Positions 25,576 to 35,624 are shown, counted from the stretch's first letter. The stretch is 64,000 nt of DNA from DASQHW01 sp963837155 (GCA_963837155.1 CAWIMB010000001.1:372001-436000); one strand, 5' to 3'. Notes: generated from the sequence alone by a model not told the origin. Translations and numbers: made by a program.

Positions 25576-28500
25576 GTGACTCAGTTTTCGGCCTGGGGAG
25601 AGGCGTTGCCCGAGGGGTTGCTCCGCTTGCGGTTGGCGGCCGTCGTGCGACTCTTGTTCGTTGTCGTCATCGGCGTCGCATTCGCGCTCTTGCTGTCTGC
25701 GTATCACGCGCGCCGCGCTGACGCGCTCGGAGCACTCCCCGCACCGTCTTCGGTTCCCGCCAACGCAACTGCTCCGGTTGCGAACCTTCCCGCGCCGGTC
25801 ACTGAGACAGTCGCTCCCGTCGCCGACACCGTCGCTCCCGTCGCCGACACCGTCGCTCCCGTCGCCGACACCGTCGCTCCTGTAGCCGACACGCCCACGC
25901 CTCCGGCCGCAACCGACACCCCCGCGCCCGACACCGACGCACCGGTCGCCGACACGCCCGCCGCAACCGACACGCCGGCGGCCGACGCGCCAGTCGCCGA
26001 CATCTCGACACCTCCCGCCGCAACCGACACACCCGCTCCCGCGCCGACCATCGACACGCCCGCGCCCGCGCCGACCATCGACACGCCCGCTCCCGCGTCG
26101 ACCATCGACACACCGGCGCCCGCGCCCGCGCCGACGATCGACACACCCGCGCCCGCGCCGACGATCGACACACCACCCGCCGCGCCATCGCCGACCATCG
26201 ACACACCCGCGCCCGCGCCCGCGCCCGCGCCGACCATCGACACACCGGCGCCCGCGCCCGCGCCCGCGCCGACGATCGACACACCACCCGCCGCGCCATC
26301 GCCGACCATCGACACACCCGCGCCCGCGCCGACCATCGACACACCCGCCCCCGCGCCGACCATCGACACACCCGCCCCCGCGCCGACCATCGACACACCC
26401 GCGCCCGCGCCGACCATCGACACGCCCGCGCCCGCGGCACCGCTCCCGACCATCGACGTCCCGCCCGCCGCGCCGATCATCGACACACCGGCGCCCGCCA
26501 CGCCGCTCCCCACCATCGACACACCCGCCCCCGCGCCGACGATCGACACACCGGCGCCCGCGGCACCGGTCCCCACCATCGACACACCCGCGCCCGCGCC
26601 GACCATCGACACACCACCCGCCGCGCCGCTCCCGACCATCGACGTCCCGCCCGCCGCGCCGATCATCGACACACCGCCGACCGCCACGCCGCTCCCCACC
26701 ATCGACACACCCGCCCCCGCGCCGACGGTCGACACGCCGGCGCCCGCGCCGACCGTCGACACGCCCGCGCCCGCGCCCGCGCCGACCATCGACACACCCG
26801 CGCCCGCGCCGACCATCGACACACCCGCCCCCGCGCCGCTCCCGACCATCGACACACCCGCGCCCGCGCCGACCATCGACACGCCCGCGCCCGCGCCGAC
26901 CATCGACACACCCGCCCCCGCGCCGCTCCCGACCATCGACGTCGCGCCCGCCGCGCCCCTCCCCACCATCGACACGCCCGCGCCCGCGCCGTCCATCGAC
27001 ACGCCCGCGCCCGCGCCGACCATCGACACGCCCGCGCCCGCGCCGACGATCGACGTCCCGCCCGCGGCGCCGCTCCCCACCATCGACACGCCCGTGCCCG
27101 CGCCGATCATCGACACACCACCCGCGGCGCCATTGCCCACCATCGACACGCCCGCGCCCGCGCCGACGATCGACGTCCCGCCCGCCGCGCCATTGCCCAC
27201 CATCGACACGCCCGCGCCCGCGCCGATCATCGACACACCGCCCGCCGCGCCCCTCCCCACCATCGATGTCCCGCCCGCCGCGCCCCTCCCCACCATCGAC
27301 GTCCCGCCCGCCGCGCCCCTCCCCACCATCGACATCCCGCCGACACTGCCCACCATCGACACACCGCCCGCCGCGCCCCTCCCCACCATCGACATCCCGC
27401 CGACACTGCCCACCATCGACGTCCCGCCCGCCGCGCCCCTCCCCACGATCGATCTGCCGCCGACGCTCCCCACGATCGATGTCCCGCCGACACTCCCCAC
27501 GATCGATGTCCCGCCCGCCGCGCCCCTCCCCACCATCGACATCCCGCCGACACTGCCCACCATCGACACACCGCCCGCCGCGCCCCTCCCCACCATCGAC
27601 ATCCCGCCGACACTGCCCACCATCGACGTCCCGCCCGCCGCGCCATTGCCGACCATCGACGTTCCGCCCGCCGCGCCCCTCCCCACCATCGACGTCCCGC
27701 CCGCCGCGCCCCTCCCGACCATCGATGTCCCGCCGACACTGCCGACCATCGACGTCCCGCCCGCCGCGCCCCTCCCCACCATCGACGTCCCGCCCGCCGC
27801 GCCCCTCCCGACCATCGATGTCCCGCCGACACTGCCGACCATCGACGTCCCGCCCGCCGCGCCCCTCCCCACGATCGATCTGCCGCCGACACTCCCCACG
27901 ATCGATGTCCCGCCGACACTCCCCACGATCGATGTCCCGCCGACACTCCCCACGATCGATGTCCCGCCGACACTCCCGACCATCGACGTCCCGCCGACAC
28001 TCCCCACGATCGATGTCCCGCCGACACTGCCCACGATCGATGTCCCGCCGACACTCCCGACCATCGATGTCCCGCCGACACTCCCGACCATCGATGTCCC
28101 GCCGACACTGCCCACGATCGATGTCCCGCCGACACTGCCCACGATCGATGTCCCGCCGACACTGCCCACGATCGACGTCCCGCCCGCCGCGCCCCTCCCC
28201 ACCATCGATCTGCCGCCGACGCTCCCCACCATCGACCTGCCGCCGACACTGCCCACCATCGATGTCCCGCCGACACTGCCCAACATCGATGTCCCGCCGA
28301 CACTGCCCACCATCGATGTCCCGCCGACACTGCCCACCATCAACGTCCCGCCCACGCTGCCCACCATCGATCTGCCGCCCACGCTCCCCACCATCGACCT
28401 GCCGCCCACGCTCCCCACCATCGATCTCCCGCCCACGCTCCCCACCATCGACCTGCCGCCCACGCTCCCCACCATCGACCTCCCGCCCACGCTCCCCACC

Positions 28501-29121
28501 ATCGACCTCCCGCCCACGCTCCCCACCATCGACCTCCCGCCCACGCTCCCCACCATCGACCTCCCGCCCACGCTCCCCACCATCGACCTCCCGCCCACGC
28601 TCCCCACCATCGACCTCCCGCCCACGCTCCCCACCATCGACCTCCCGCCGACACCGCCGACCATCGACATCCCGCAGATCGCGCCGCCGCCGGCGACAGA
28701 GATCCCGACGATTACGCCTACCTCACCGGTTGACTCCGAGCCGGTGAGCGGGAAGAAGTCCGCCGTAGTCGCCCTAGCTCACAGTGATCGATCCTCCGGT
28801 CCGTTCCCGCCGCCGCCGGCAACGGCACTGGCGTCGCACGTCTTGGGTGGCGGCGCGGCTGCGATCACGCACGCGCTCCCGTCGCTCCCGTTGCTTCCGA
28901 CGCGGCCGGGCGCGCCGCCCGCACCCGCGCCGACGGCGCCGCCCACCGCGCCCGTTCCTTCGCCTGCCTCGCCCGCCGACTCGTTCGGTGACGGCTTGAG
29001 GCACACTCCCGGGGTGAGCCTCGCAGCTTTGCTCGCTGCCGCCGCTTTGGCTTGCCTCCTCGGCAGACGTCTCCGGCTCGCGGCCGGCGTCATGCCTTCG
29101 CTTTACTTACCGCGTCCTTGA
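25576..29121 (+). CDS. Giant surface protein of I-D-x-P repeats, anchored at both ends
   Basis: A 1181-residue low-complexity protein. A basic N-terminus leads into one membrane segment (LFVVVIGVAFALLLSAY, about 28-44). Then come four VAPVADT repeats, then about 90 copies of a short unit built on T-I-D-x-P: TIDTPAPAP first, mixed TIDVPPAAPLP in the middle, and near-identical TIDLPPTLP at the end. A Pro-rich stretch, a second hydrophobic segment (SLAALLAAAALACLLG) and an Arg-rich end close the protein. About 1,000 residues would form an extended, regularly spaced-acid chain, probably through the cell wall. Start GTG 25576 is uncertain. A long antisense frame is a by-product of the repeats. Next gene is a secreted Asn/Gly-rich protein. 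Confidence 0.7.
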   Translation: MTQFSAWGEALPEGLLRLRLAAVVRLLFVVVIGVAFALLLSAYHARRADALGALPAPSSVPANATAPVANLPAPVTETVAPVADTVAPVADTVAPVADTVAPVADTPTPPAATDTPAPDTDAPVADTPAATDTPAADAPVADISTPPAATDTPAPAPTIDTPAPAPTIDTPAPASTIDTPAPAPAPTIDTPAPAPTIDTPPAAPSPTIDTPAPAPAPAPTIDTPAPAPAPAPTIDTPPAAPSPTIDTPAPAPTIDTPAPAPTIDTPAPAPTIDTPAPAPTIDTPAPAAPLPTIDVPPAAPIIDTPAPATPLPTIDTPAPAPTIDTPAPAAPVPTIDTPAPAPTIDTPPAAPLPTIDVPPAAPIIDTPPTATPLPTIDTPAPAPTVDTPAPAPTVDTPAPAPAPTIDTPAPAPTIDTPAPAPLPTIDTPAPAPTIDTPAPAPTIDTPAPAPLPTIDVAPAAPLPTIDTPAPAPSIDTPAPAPTIDTPAPAPTIDVPPAAPLPTIDTPVPAPIIDTPPAAPLPTIDTPAPAPTIDVPPAAPLPTIDTPAPAPIIDTPPAAPLPTIDVPPAAPLPTIDVPPAAPLPTIDIPPTLPTIDTPPAAPLPTIDIPPTLPTIDVPPAAPLPTIDLPPTLPTIDVPPTLPTIDVPPAAPLPTIDIPPTLPTIDTPPAAPLPTIDIPPTLPTIDVPPAAPLPTIDVPPAAPLPTIDVPPAAPLPTIDVPPTLPTIDVPPAAPLPTIDVPPAAPLPTIDVPPTLPTIDVPPAAPLPTIDLPPTLPTIDVPPTLPTIDVPPTLPTIDVPPTLPTIDVPPTLPTIDVPPTLPTIDVPPTLPTIDVPPTLPTIDVPPTLPTIDVPPTLPTIDVPPTLPTIDVPPAAPLPTIDLPPTLPTIDLPPTLPTIDVPPTLPNIDVPPTLPTIDVPPTLPTINVPPTLPTIDLPPTLPTIDLPPTLPTIDLPPTLPTIDLPPTLPTIDLPPTLPTIDLPPTLPTIDLPPTLPTIDLPPTLPTIDLPPTLPTIDLPPTLPTIDLPPTPPTIDIPQIAPPPATEIPTITPTSPVDSEPVSGKKSAVVALAHSDRSSGPFPPPPATALASHVLGGGAAAITHALPSLPLLPTRPGAPPAPAPTAPPTAPVPSPASPADSFGDGLRHTPGVSLAALLAAAALACLLGRRLRLAAGVMPSLYLPRP
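25810..25893 (+). repeat. Four 21-base tandem repeats (VAPVADT)
   Basis: Four head-to-tail 21-base copies starting GTCGCTCCCGTCGCC. The first three are identical and the fourth has three changes. They encode VAPVADT units at the start of the repeat region and are distinct from the I-D-x-P repeats that follow. Confidence 0.85.
26035..28680 (+). repeat. 27/33-base tandem coding repeats (I-D-x-P)
   Basis: About 90 coding repeats, mostly 27 bases (T-I-D-x-P plus PAPA or PTLP) or 33 bases (T-I-D-V-P-P-A-A-P-L-P). Order changes along the gene: T-P-A-P-A-P units up to about 27250, mixed units to about 28200, then almost identical TIDLPPTLP units to the end. The gradient of identity indicates recent expansion at the 3' end by slippage or unequal exchange. 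All units keep frame. Confidence 0.9.
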
Positions 29122-29189
29122 TCGAGCGTCCTGGCTAGTCGCGCTCCGCGACCCGTCAGCTCGCACCATTCGATCAAGGAGTTCTCAAT

Positions 29190-30262
29190 ATGCGGATGCC
29201 CAGGTTGTTGGGCGTCGTTGCGACCGCATTCCTGGCGCTGGGTCTCGGCATCGGGATCGGCGGAGCAGCGATGTCACAACGCTTCGGACTGTCCGGCGGC
29301 AGTCAGGACGGTGCGAACCCCTACGGCACCTATCGGTGGGACGCCGCGAGCGCCAACGCCGCGCCACAGAACGTCGACCCGGCGTTCTCCCCCGCGACAA
29401 AAGCGACCGGGACGGTCCCTCGAAAGGTGACGCAAAGGACCACGGCAGCGGCGACAACAAGCGTCAGAGCAATGACGCGCGGACCTCGTCGAAGTCCGGC
29501 AACGACAACGGCACGAAGCAACCGCTGACGCAGGACGAGGTCGCCAGCAATGGCGGCTGGGACTGTGGCTGTGACGCGAACGTGCCCGTCGACGTCGGGA
29601 CGGGCCGCGACGACTCGAAGGACCAGAGTGGTCCGACGGGCGTCGTTTCCCCGCACGGGTCCAACGACAACGGGACCGACCAGACTCCGAAGCCCACCAG
29701 CACCGGCAACGGCAACGGCAAGGGCAACGGAAACGGCACGGACCAACCGTCGAAGCAACATCCCGCCGTGTCCGACGACAACAGCCACCACGGTGATGGC
29801 AACGGCGACGTCTCGCAAGGGAGCGACGACAACGCCACGCGCAAGCACCGGTGGTTCTCGGTAATCACCAAGCAGGTGAACATCTACGCGCCGATCTCCG
29901 TCTGGGTGAACGGCGCACGCAATCACGATGTCACCGGCTCCAGCGGTGCCGGGAACGCGGCTCGTCCGTCGGACAGCAACTGGAACAGCCGGAACCCTGA
30001 ACAGGTCCGGCAGGACTGGTTCGTCCGGCACCCAAACGTGTCGCCGGACGGCAACAACTCCAACCGGACCTCTCGGTTCTCGGCGCCAAAGGTGCTGATC
30101 GAACAGATCAACGTCTACGCGCCGATCACGGTTGGGGGTGAAGGCGATGGCGTCGGACACGTCCACCAGGACAACTCCGGGGGCACGCACTCGCTTTCGC
30201 ACAACGGAAACGGCACGGGACGAGGCGCTGCCCAATGGCACGCGTCGCGCTCGGACCGGTGA
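29190..30262 (+). CDS. Secreted Asn/Gly/Asp-rich protein with two Q-x-N-x-Y-A-P-I repeats, frame broken near 29405
   Basis: Start ATG 29190 (AAGGAG site) gives a signal peptide MRMPRLLGVVATAFLALGLG. After about 70 residues the frame shifts near 29405, and the rest reads in the frame of SKGDAKDHGSGDNKRQ. This part is rich in Asn, Gly, Asp and Ser (GNGNGKGNGNG). Two copies of a motif occur: FSVITKQVNIYAPISV and, about 80 residues on, KVLIEQINVYAPITV. Such Q-x-N-x-x-A-P-I-x-V motifs are seen in small secreted actinobacterial surface proteins; a surface or chaplin-like role is inference. It follows the I-D-x-P protein by 68 bases, so the two may be made together. Confidence 0.5.
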
Positions 30263-30368
30263 CAAAGAGCAAGTGGCAGTGACCAACAAGCACGACCCGG
30301 GTGAGCGGCTCCCGGACGGGCTCGAGGTCGAAGAACAACGGTACGTGCGAAGGAACAACCCGTCATTG

Positions 30369-30446
30369 GGGGGACAGGGACGTCCCCCTGTTGACGACGT
30401 CCGGAATACGAAAAGCGAAAGCGAAAGCGAAATCGAAATGCGAAAG
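30369..30446. repeat. GC-rich hairpin followed by (GCGAAA)n tract
   Basis: In the 354-base gap before the P450 gene, GGGGGAC (30369-30375) pairs with GTCCCCC (30382-30388); an alternative stem pairs ACAGGG with CCCTGT. From 30409 to 30446 there is a tract of six or seven GCGAAA-type units. No convincing gene lies here. It may be a REP-like element, or a degraded 3' part of the secreted-protein gene. Confidence 0.45.
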
Positions 30447-30616
30447 GTGAACATCCCGAACCGTTGATGGTGCTGGCACCGAGCGCCGGTGCGGCGAGTG
30501 CGGCTTCCCATTTTTGATCGCCTCGGACGGGGGGCGACCGGAAAGGGAACCGCGCCCGCCGCAGTGGTGCTCCGCGCCTGTTGCCGGAGTTCGTCACCGG
30601 CTGCGAGGCTCGCAAC

Positions 30617-31835
30617 ATGCCGACCACCGACCGGGGCATCGACCTCCTCAGCCCGGCGTCGTTCGCCAACGGGCAACCCCACGAGACGTATGCGTGGTTG
30701 CGTGAAAACGCGCCCGTTTACCGCCATGCAGAGCCCAATGGAGGACCAGGTTTCTGGGCCGTGACGCGCTACGCCGACGTCAAGTCGATCGGTCGCGACT
30801 CCGAGACGTTCTCGTCCGAGCCGACGGTGATGATCGGCGACGACACCGCGGTCGAGATCGGCGATCACAAGATGATGTTGATGGCGGACCCGCCGTATCA
30901 CACGCGATTGCGGCGGATCATCAACAGCGAGTTCACTCCGAAGTCCGCGGCACGGCTGGCGGCACGCATCGAGTCACTCTGCGGCGCAATCGTCGACGAA
31001 GTCGTCGAACAGGGCGAGTGCGACTTCATGACCGACGTCGCCGGCGAGCTGCCGTCGTACGTCATCGCAGAGCTCATGGGCATCCCTCTCGACGACGGCC
31101 GCCGCCTGTACGGACTGACCGAAACGATTCACGCCGCCCCGGAGTCGGTGCCGCCTGGAGCGGGGATGGCCGCGGTCATCGAGATGTTCAACTACGCGCA
31201 TGACGTTGCCACCGAGAAACGCAAGCGACCCGCCACAGACCTCGCGACGAAGATCCTGCACGCCGAGGTCGACGGCCACCGCCTCGACGACATCGACTTC
31301 AATCTCTTCTTTCTCTTGCTCGTCGACGCGGGCGGCGACACCACGCGCAACCTGCTGGGCGGCGGGCTCGTTGCGCTCTTCGAACATCCCGATCAGCGCG
31401 CCCGCCTCGAGGCGGACCTCGACACCCTGGTCCCGACGGCGGCCGAGGAGATGCTGCGGTGGGTCAGCCCCGTCATCGAGATGCGGCGGCACGCGACGCG
31501 ACCGATCACGCTGCAGGACGTCTCCGTCGCGGAGGGGGACAAGGTCGTGATGTACTACGGCGCCGCCAACCGCGACCCCCACGCGTTCGCCAACGCCGAC
31601 CTGTTCGATATCGGCCGCCATCCGAATGAGCACGTCGCATTCGGCGGCGGCGGCCCGCACTTCTGTCTTGGCGCGCACATCGCCGCGCGTGGAAATCCAC
31701 GCGATGCTGCGCGAGGTCCTGACGCGTCTCCGCGACATCGAGCCGGCGGGCCCGGTCGAGTGGTTGCCGTCGACGTTCATCTCGGGCCCGAAGCATCTGC
31801 CGGTGCGTTTCACGCCGGGCGTCCGCACCGCGTGA
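30617..31835 (+). CDS. Cytochrome P450, frame broken near 31690
   Basis: A P450 monooxygenase of about 405 residues starting MPTTDRGIDLLSP. The I-helix oxygen-binding motif is DAGGDTTRN, the K-helix E-x-x-R is in EEMLRW, and the haem ligand is Cys in FGGGGPHFCLGAHIA. Directly after that motif the frame shifts; the C-terminus (VEIHAMLREVLTRLRD to LPVRFTPGVRTA, stop at 31835) is in the next frame and fits the family exactly, so a one-base indel is likely. No ferredoxin or reductase gene is adjacent. The substrate is unknown; the family also includes steroid and terpene hydroxylases. Confidence 0.85.
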
Positions 31836-31839
31836 CCCG

Positions 31840-32393
31840 CTACCCGCGCGCCGAGCCACTCCCGGTTCGCTTCGGCGAACTGCTCCATCGTCGCTTGCAG
31901 GTCGTAGGGCCGCTCCTCGAGCGAGGCCGGATCCCATTGGCTTCGCGGCTCGTTGACGAAGTCGCCGCCGTACACATGGATCGCGCCCGTGAGGCGGTCA
32001 CTCGGATTCGTGACGGAGTGGATCGTGTCGTCGCCGAGGAGCACGACGTCGGCGCTCGCCAACTGTTTGCCGCCCGATTCCACGATGTGACGCCGGTCCT
32101 CCCCCGCGCGGCGGAAGAAAGCGTTGTCCTCTTGTCCGGCATACACACCGATCGCAGCCCACATGCGATGGTCGTGCGGAAAGAGCTTCATGTGTGGCGC
32201 CCACACGACGTGCAAAACCGTGAGATCGCTCGTGTGGTGCAAGAGGGTGATGCCGGCCTCGGTGGGCCGCAGCGCGTCGGCGACGGCTTCCGGCTCGGCG
32301 ACCGCGCGTGAGCACCTCCCGTACTGCCCGGCGGCCCTCGGTCTCGGCGTTGGCTTCTTGACATTCGGCAAGGAACGTGTCGAGGTCGAACAT
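31840..32393 (-). CDS. Cupin, cysteine-dioxygenase-like protein, frame broken near 32308
   Basis: A double-stranded beta-helix metalloprotein of about 185 residues. MFDLDTFLAECQEAN starts at 32393; near 32308 the frame shifts and continues with AEPEAVADALRP, then the metal motif HVVWAPHMKLFPHDHRMWAAIGVYAG and a second His in DTIHSVTN. These are typical of cysteine dioxygenase-like cupins. The end is less certain: family members stop soon after EQFAEANREW, and a TAG in the next frame is at 31840, so a second indel may be present. It follows RtcB by 19 bases and converges on the P450 gene. Confidence 0.6.
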
Positions 32394-32412
32394 GTCCCAA
32401 GTCTCGCGCTGC

Positions 32413-33574
32413 TCACGTGCCTTTGTAATTGAGGATTTGGTGCAATGTGTGCAGCACCTCGACGAGGTCGGACTGATCAGCCATGACCTGGTCGACGTCC
32501 TTGTACGCCGAGGGGATCTCGTCCACGAGCGCGTTGGCGCGCTTCGACAGCCACGTCTTGCCGCGCATCTGCTCGGACAAATCCTCGGCGGTGAACAGCT
32601 TGCGCGCCTTGGTGCGACTGTGGCGACGACCGGCACCGTGTGCGCACGACGTCCAGCTCGCCATGCTGCCCTTGCCGCGCACGATGTAGCTGCGAGTACC
32701 CATCGAACCCGGGATCACGCCGAGGTCGCCCGTGTCCGCCTTGATGGCACCCTTGCGCGTGATCCAGAGCTCCCGACCGTTGTGCTGCTCGCGCTGGGTG
32801 AAGTTGTGATGGCAGTTGATGCGGAGGGTTTCGCGACCGAACCCAATGAACGCGAACACCTCGCGCATTGCGTTGTCCATCATCTGATCGCGGTTCGCGC
32901 GGGCGTACTCCTGCGCCCACAGCATGTCGGTGATGTAGGCCTCGAATTGCGGCGTTCCCTCGAGGAAGTAGGCGAGGTCGGGGTCCTCGAGGCGGAAGTG
33001 CAGTTCGCTCGCGAGGCGACGGGCCCGCGTGATGTGCATCTGCGCGAGCTTGTTTCCGATACCACGGCTCCCCGAGTGCAGGACAACCCATACGCGAGCC
33101 GCGCTCGTCGATGCACAGTTCGAAGAAGTGGTTTCCCGAGCCGAGCGTGCCGAACTGCTTCGCCGCCTTGGCTGTCTGATCGGCTGCGAGCTCCGTCGCG
33201 GGCTTGTGCGTAGCGAGCCAGCGGTCGGCGTTGCGCGCGATGTCGTCATGCCCCTTGCCGACACCAGCCGGGATCACGTGCTCGATGCGAACAAGCAGCG
33301 GCTCGAGCGTGTCGGGCAGCCGGTCCTCGGTGACGTCGAGCTCGGCCGCGACCATGCCGCAGCCGATGTCGACACCAACCGCGGCGGGAATCACCGCACC
33401 GGAAGTCGGGATCACCGAACCCACCGTCGCGCCGATGCCCACGTGCGCATCCGGCATGAGGGCGACATGGCCCTCGACGATCGGGAGGCGCGCCGTCTTC
33501 TCGGCCTGGAGGATGGTCTCCGGATCGATCTCGCTCGCCCAGGAGATCAGTTTGTCGTTGATGTTGGTAGGCAT
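32413..33574 (-). CDS. rtcB: RNA-splicing ligase RtcB, frame broken near 33105
   Basis: GTP- and Mn-dependent RNA ligase joining 3'-phosphate or 2',3'-cyclic phosphate ends to 5'-OH ends. The first part has MPDAHVGIGATVGSVIP, VGVDIGCGM, the metal-binding Cys and His residues, and GTLGSGNHFFELC. Near 33105 the frame shifts and continues with VVLHSGSRGIGNKLAQ, NCHHNFTQ, and ends with the active-site HGAGRRHSR, whose His is the guanylated residue. About 385 residues in all, shorter than E. coli RtcB but typical of the RtcB2-like forms. Both halves are well conserved. Start ATG 33574. Confidence 0.88.
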
Positions 33575-33612
33575 CTGAGGCGCGAGCGTAGGGCTGGTCA
33601 CGGTCCGCGCTG

Positions 33613-34407
33613 TCAGGTTTTTCGCCCCCAGGCCGTCATCGACAACGGCGACAGAATCGCGAAGCCGGGCTCGCGGGCTTGAGCGATCGCTGCACGCGCG
33701 TCGAAGCCGCTCGGAAAGATCTCCGTTGGCAGGACGTCGAGGGCGCGTTCGAGCGCGGCGACGTACCACTCGGCCGAGTCGGTGCCGCCGCGCATCGTCC
33801 ACACTTCGCCGCGCCCGTCGACCGCTTCGAGCCCGCGGCGCTCGAAGGCAGTGATCAACAGCCGTCCCCAGTTGCCGTCGTAGCCGTGCTGCTGCACGCT
33901 CAATTCGCGCAGGACGCGGGACAACGTCGCGAACGGCTCCGGCACCGGTTGAGCGTCGAACTGCACCCAGTCTGTGTCAGTCGCGACGATCCAACCGCCC
34001 GGCTTCGCGGCCGCGACCATCGCGTCGAGCACCGCTTCACGGGATGCAATGTGCTGCAGGACTCCTCGCGCGTGCACGAGATCGAATTCGGCGTCACCGA
34101 TGGGCTCGGCCGTGACGTCGGCCTTACGCACCTCGACCACGCCTGCCGATCCGGACTGGAATCGCGTGTCGACGTCGATCGACACGACTCGGCCGCCGGC
34201 ACCGACCCGGTCAGCCATCCACGCGACGATGGTTCCCGCGCCGGATCCGACGTCACAGCATTGCCACCCGGGTGCGATGCCGAGGTCGATGAGCGTGCGC
34301 CGCGTGACCGGATCCACAACGCGTGCCAGGGTCCGCAAACGATCGTGCTCGCGTCGCACCTGGTCGGCGTCATCATTGATGCGGTACGACGTCACATCTT
34401 CAGCCAC
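33613..34407 (-). CDS. SAM-dependent methyltransferase
   Basis: A 264-residue class I methyltransferase. Motif I is CCDVGSGAGTIVAWMA, the acidic loop is VVSIDVD, and post-motifs are DLVHARGVLQH and PGGWIVATDTDW. The GTG at 34407 (VAEDVTSYRIN) overlaps the stop of the acyl-CoA dehydrogenase by 8 bases, so both are in one operon. The frame is open to 34470. The substrate is not evident; small-molecule methylation is more likely than RNA. Confidence 0.8.
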   Translation of the reverse strand: MAEDVTSYRINDDADQVRREHDRLRTLARVVDPVTRRTLIDLGIAPGWQCCDVGSGAGTIVAWMADRVGAGGRVVSIDVDTRFQSGSAGVVEVRKADVTAEPIGDAEFDLVHARGVLQHIASREAVLDAMVAAAKPGGWIVATDTDWVQFDAQPVPEPFATLSRVLRELSVQQHGYDGNWGRLLITAFERRGLEAVDGRGEVWTMRGGTDSAEWYVAALERALDVLPTEIFPSGFDARAAIAQAREPGFAILSPLSMTAWGRKT

Positions 34408-35569
34408 GGCGGCCCACCAGCTCGCGATACGGCACGTCCTTGTCGACTCGGGGTTCGTGAGGAAGACCAAGCACCCGTTCGGCGATCATCGTTCGGTGCA
34501 CCTCGTTGGTCCCGCCGCCGATCGTGCCCGAAAAGCTCTCGAGCAAGTGCGTCGGCCACTCGTCGTGCAACGCGCCAGCTGCGCCGAGCAGCGCGACGCC
34601 AAGGGCGCCGCGGTCGCGCCTCGCCTCCGACCACAGGACCTTGAGCACCGACCCGTCGATGCCCGGGCGGCGGCCCCCTCGCACCGACGCCTGCACTCGT
34701 CCCTTCATGTAGCGCAACACTTGGTCGGCCGTGAACGCTCGCGCCAGCTCCTGACGCACGAGCGGCTCACCGCTCCGGCCGAGCGCGCACGCAAGCGCCA
34801 CCAGCGCGTCCGCGCCCGCGCTGCTCCCTCCGCCGATCATCGACGCCTCGTGCGCGAGCACGGTGCGCGCGACCATCCAGCCCTCGCCAACTCCTCCAAC
34901 AACATTCGCGCGTGGCACACGAACTTCGGTCAGAAAGACCTCGTTGAAGTGTGCTGCACCCGTGATCTGTCGCAACGGGCGCACGTCGATGCCGGCGCTG
35001 TGCATATCGAGCACGAAGAATGTGATCCCGCGATGCTTCGGCGCGTCCACACTCGTCCGGGCGAGCAGGATCGCGAAGTCGCAGAGATGCGCGTTTGAGG
35101 TCCACACCTTCTGCCCGTCGACAACGAACTCCTCACCGGCATCGACGGCTCGGGTCGAGAGGTTCGCGAGGTCGCTCCCCGCCCCCGGTTCGCTGAAGAG
35201 CTGGCACCACGTCTCTTCGCCGCTCAGCAGCGGCCGGAGAAACCGTGCGCGCTGTTCGTCGGAACCGTGCATCATCAGCACGGGACCAACCATCCCGACG
35301 GTCGTGCCGACGAATCCGGTGCTCACACCGTGGCGCGCCTGTTCCTCCGCAAACACGGCCGCTTGCGCGGGCGTGGCGCGGCGGCCGCCGTGCTCGACCG
35401 GCCACGTGAGCCCTGCCCAACCGCCGTCGAAGAGCGTTCGCTGCCACGCTCGGAACGCGTCGAAGCGGTCGCGATCGTCGGACGCGGCGTCGAGCCGAGC
35501 GCGCATCGCGGGTGCGTGCGCGGCCAGCCAGGCACGTGCCTCCTCGCGAAACGCGTCGTCATCTTCCAC
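34400..35569 (-). CDS. Acyl-CoA dehydrogenase family protein
   Basis: A 389-residue FAD enzyme introducing a trans-2 double bond into acyl-CoA or a related thioester. Conserved segments are WCQLFSEPGAGSDLA (FAD/substrate), QKVWTSNAHLCDFAILLART, TGAAHFNEVFL and the C-terminal SGTIGGGTNEVHRTMIAERVLGLP. The catalytic Glu position is not clear from the motif alone. The family is used in beta-oxidation and sterol side-chain degradation in actinobacteria. Start GTG 35569 is a best guess. Divergent from the deazaflavin nitroreductase gene and coupled to the methyltransferase. Confidence 0.82.
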   Translation of the reverse strand: MEDDDAFREEARAWLAAHAPAMRARLDAASDDRDRFDAFRAWQRTLFDGGWAGLTWPVEHGGRRATPAQAAVFAEEQARHGVSTGFVGTTVGMVGPVLMMHGSDEQRARFLRPLLSGEETWCQLFSEPGAGSDLANLSTRAVDAGEEFVVDGQKVWTSNAHLCDFAILLARTSVDAPKHRGITFFVLDMHSAGIDVRPLRQITGAAHFNEVFLTEVRVPRANVVGGVGEGWMVARTVLAHEASMIGGGSSAGADALVALACALGRSGEPLVRQELARAFTADQVLRYMKGRVQASVRGGRRPGIDGSVLKVLWSEARRDRGALGVALLGAAGALHDEWPTHLLESFSGTIGGGTNEVHRTMIAERVLGLPHEPRVDKDVPYRELVGRRG

Positions 35570-35624
35570 CGAACCAGCTGAGCACACTTCGGCCGGCACC
35601 GCACCGGCGCGATGCTCTTCCTCG

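Noticed and set aside
25704..28670. A 988-codon open frame on the minus strand inside the repeat gene
   Set aside because: It is a by-product of 27- and 33-base repeats that keep all frames open. It is Gly/Val/Ser-rich with no start signal, and the plus frame has membrane segments at both ends.
26035..28680. Regular 27-base repeats resembling a CRISPR array
   Set aside because: The repeats are head-to-tail without unique spacers, stay in frame and there are no cas genes.
30132..30467. A 111-codon frame after the secreted protein gene
   Set aside because: It has no ribosome site and runs through the (GCGAAA)n tract. It could be a shifted end of the preceding gene, but nothing supports it.
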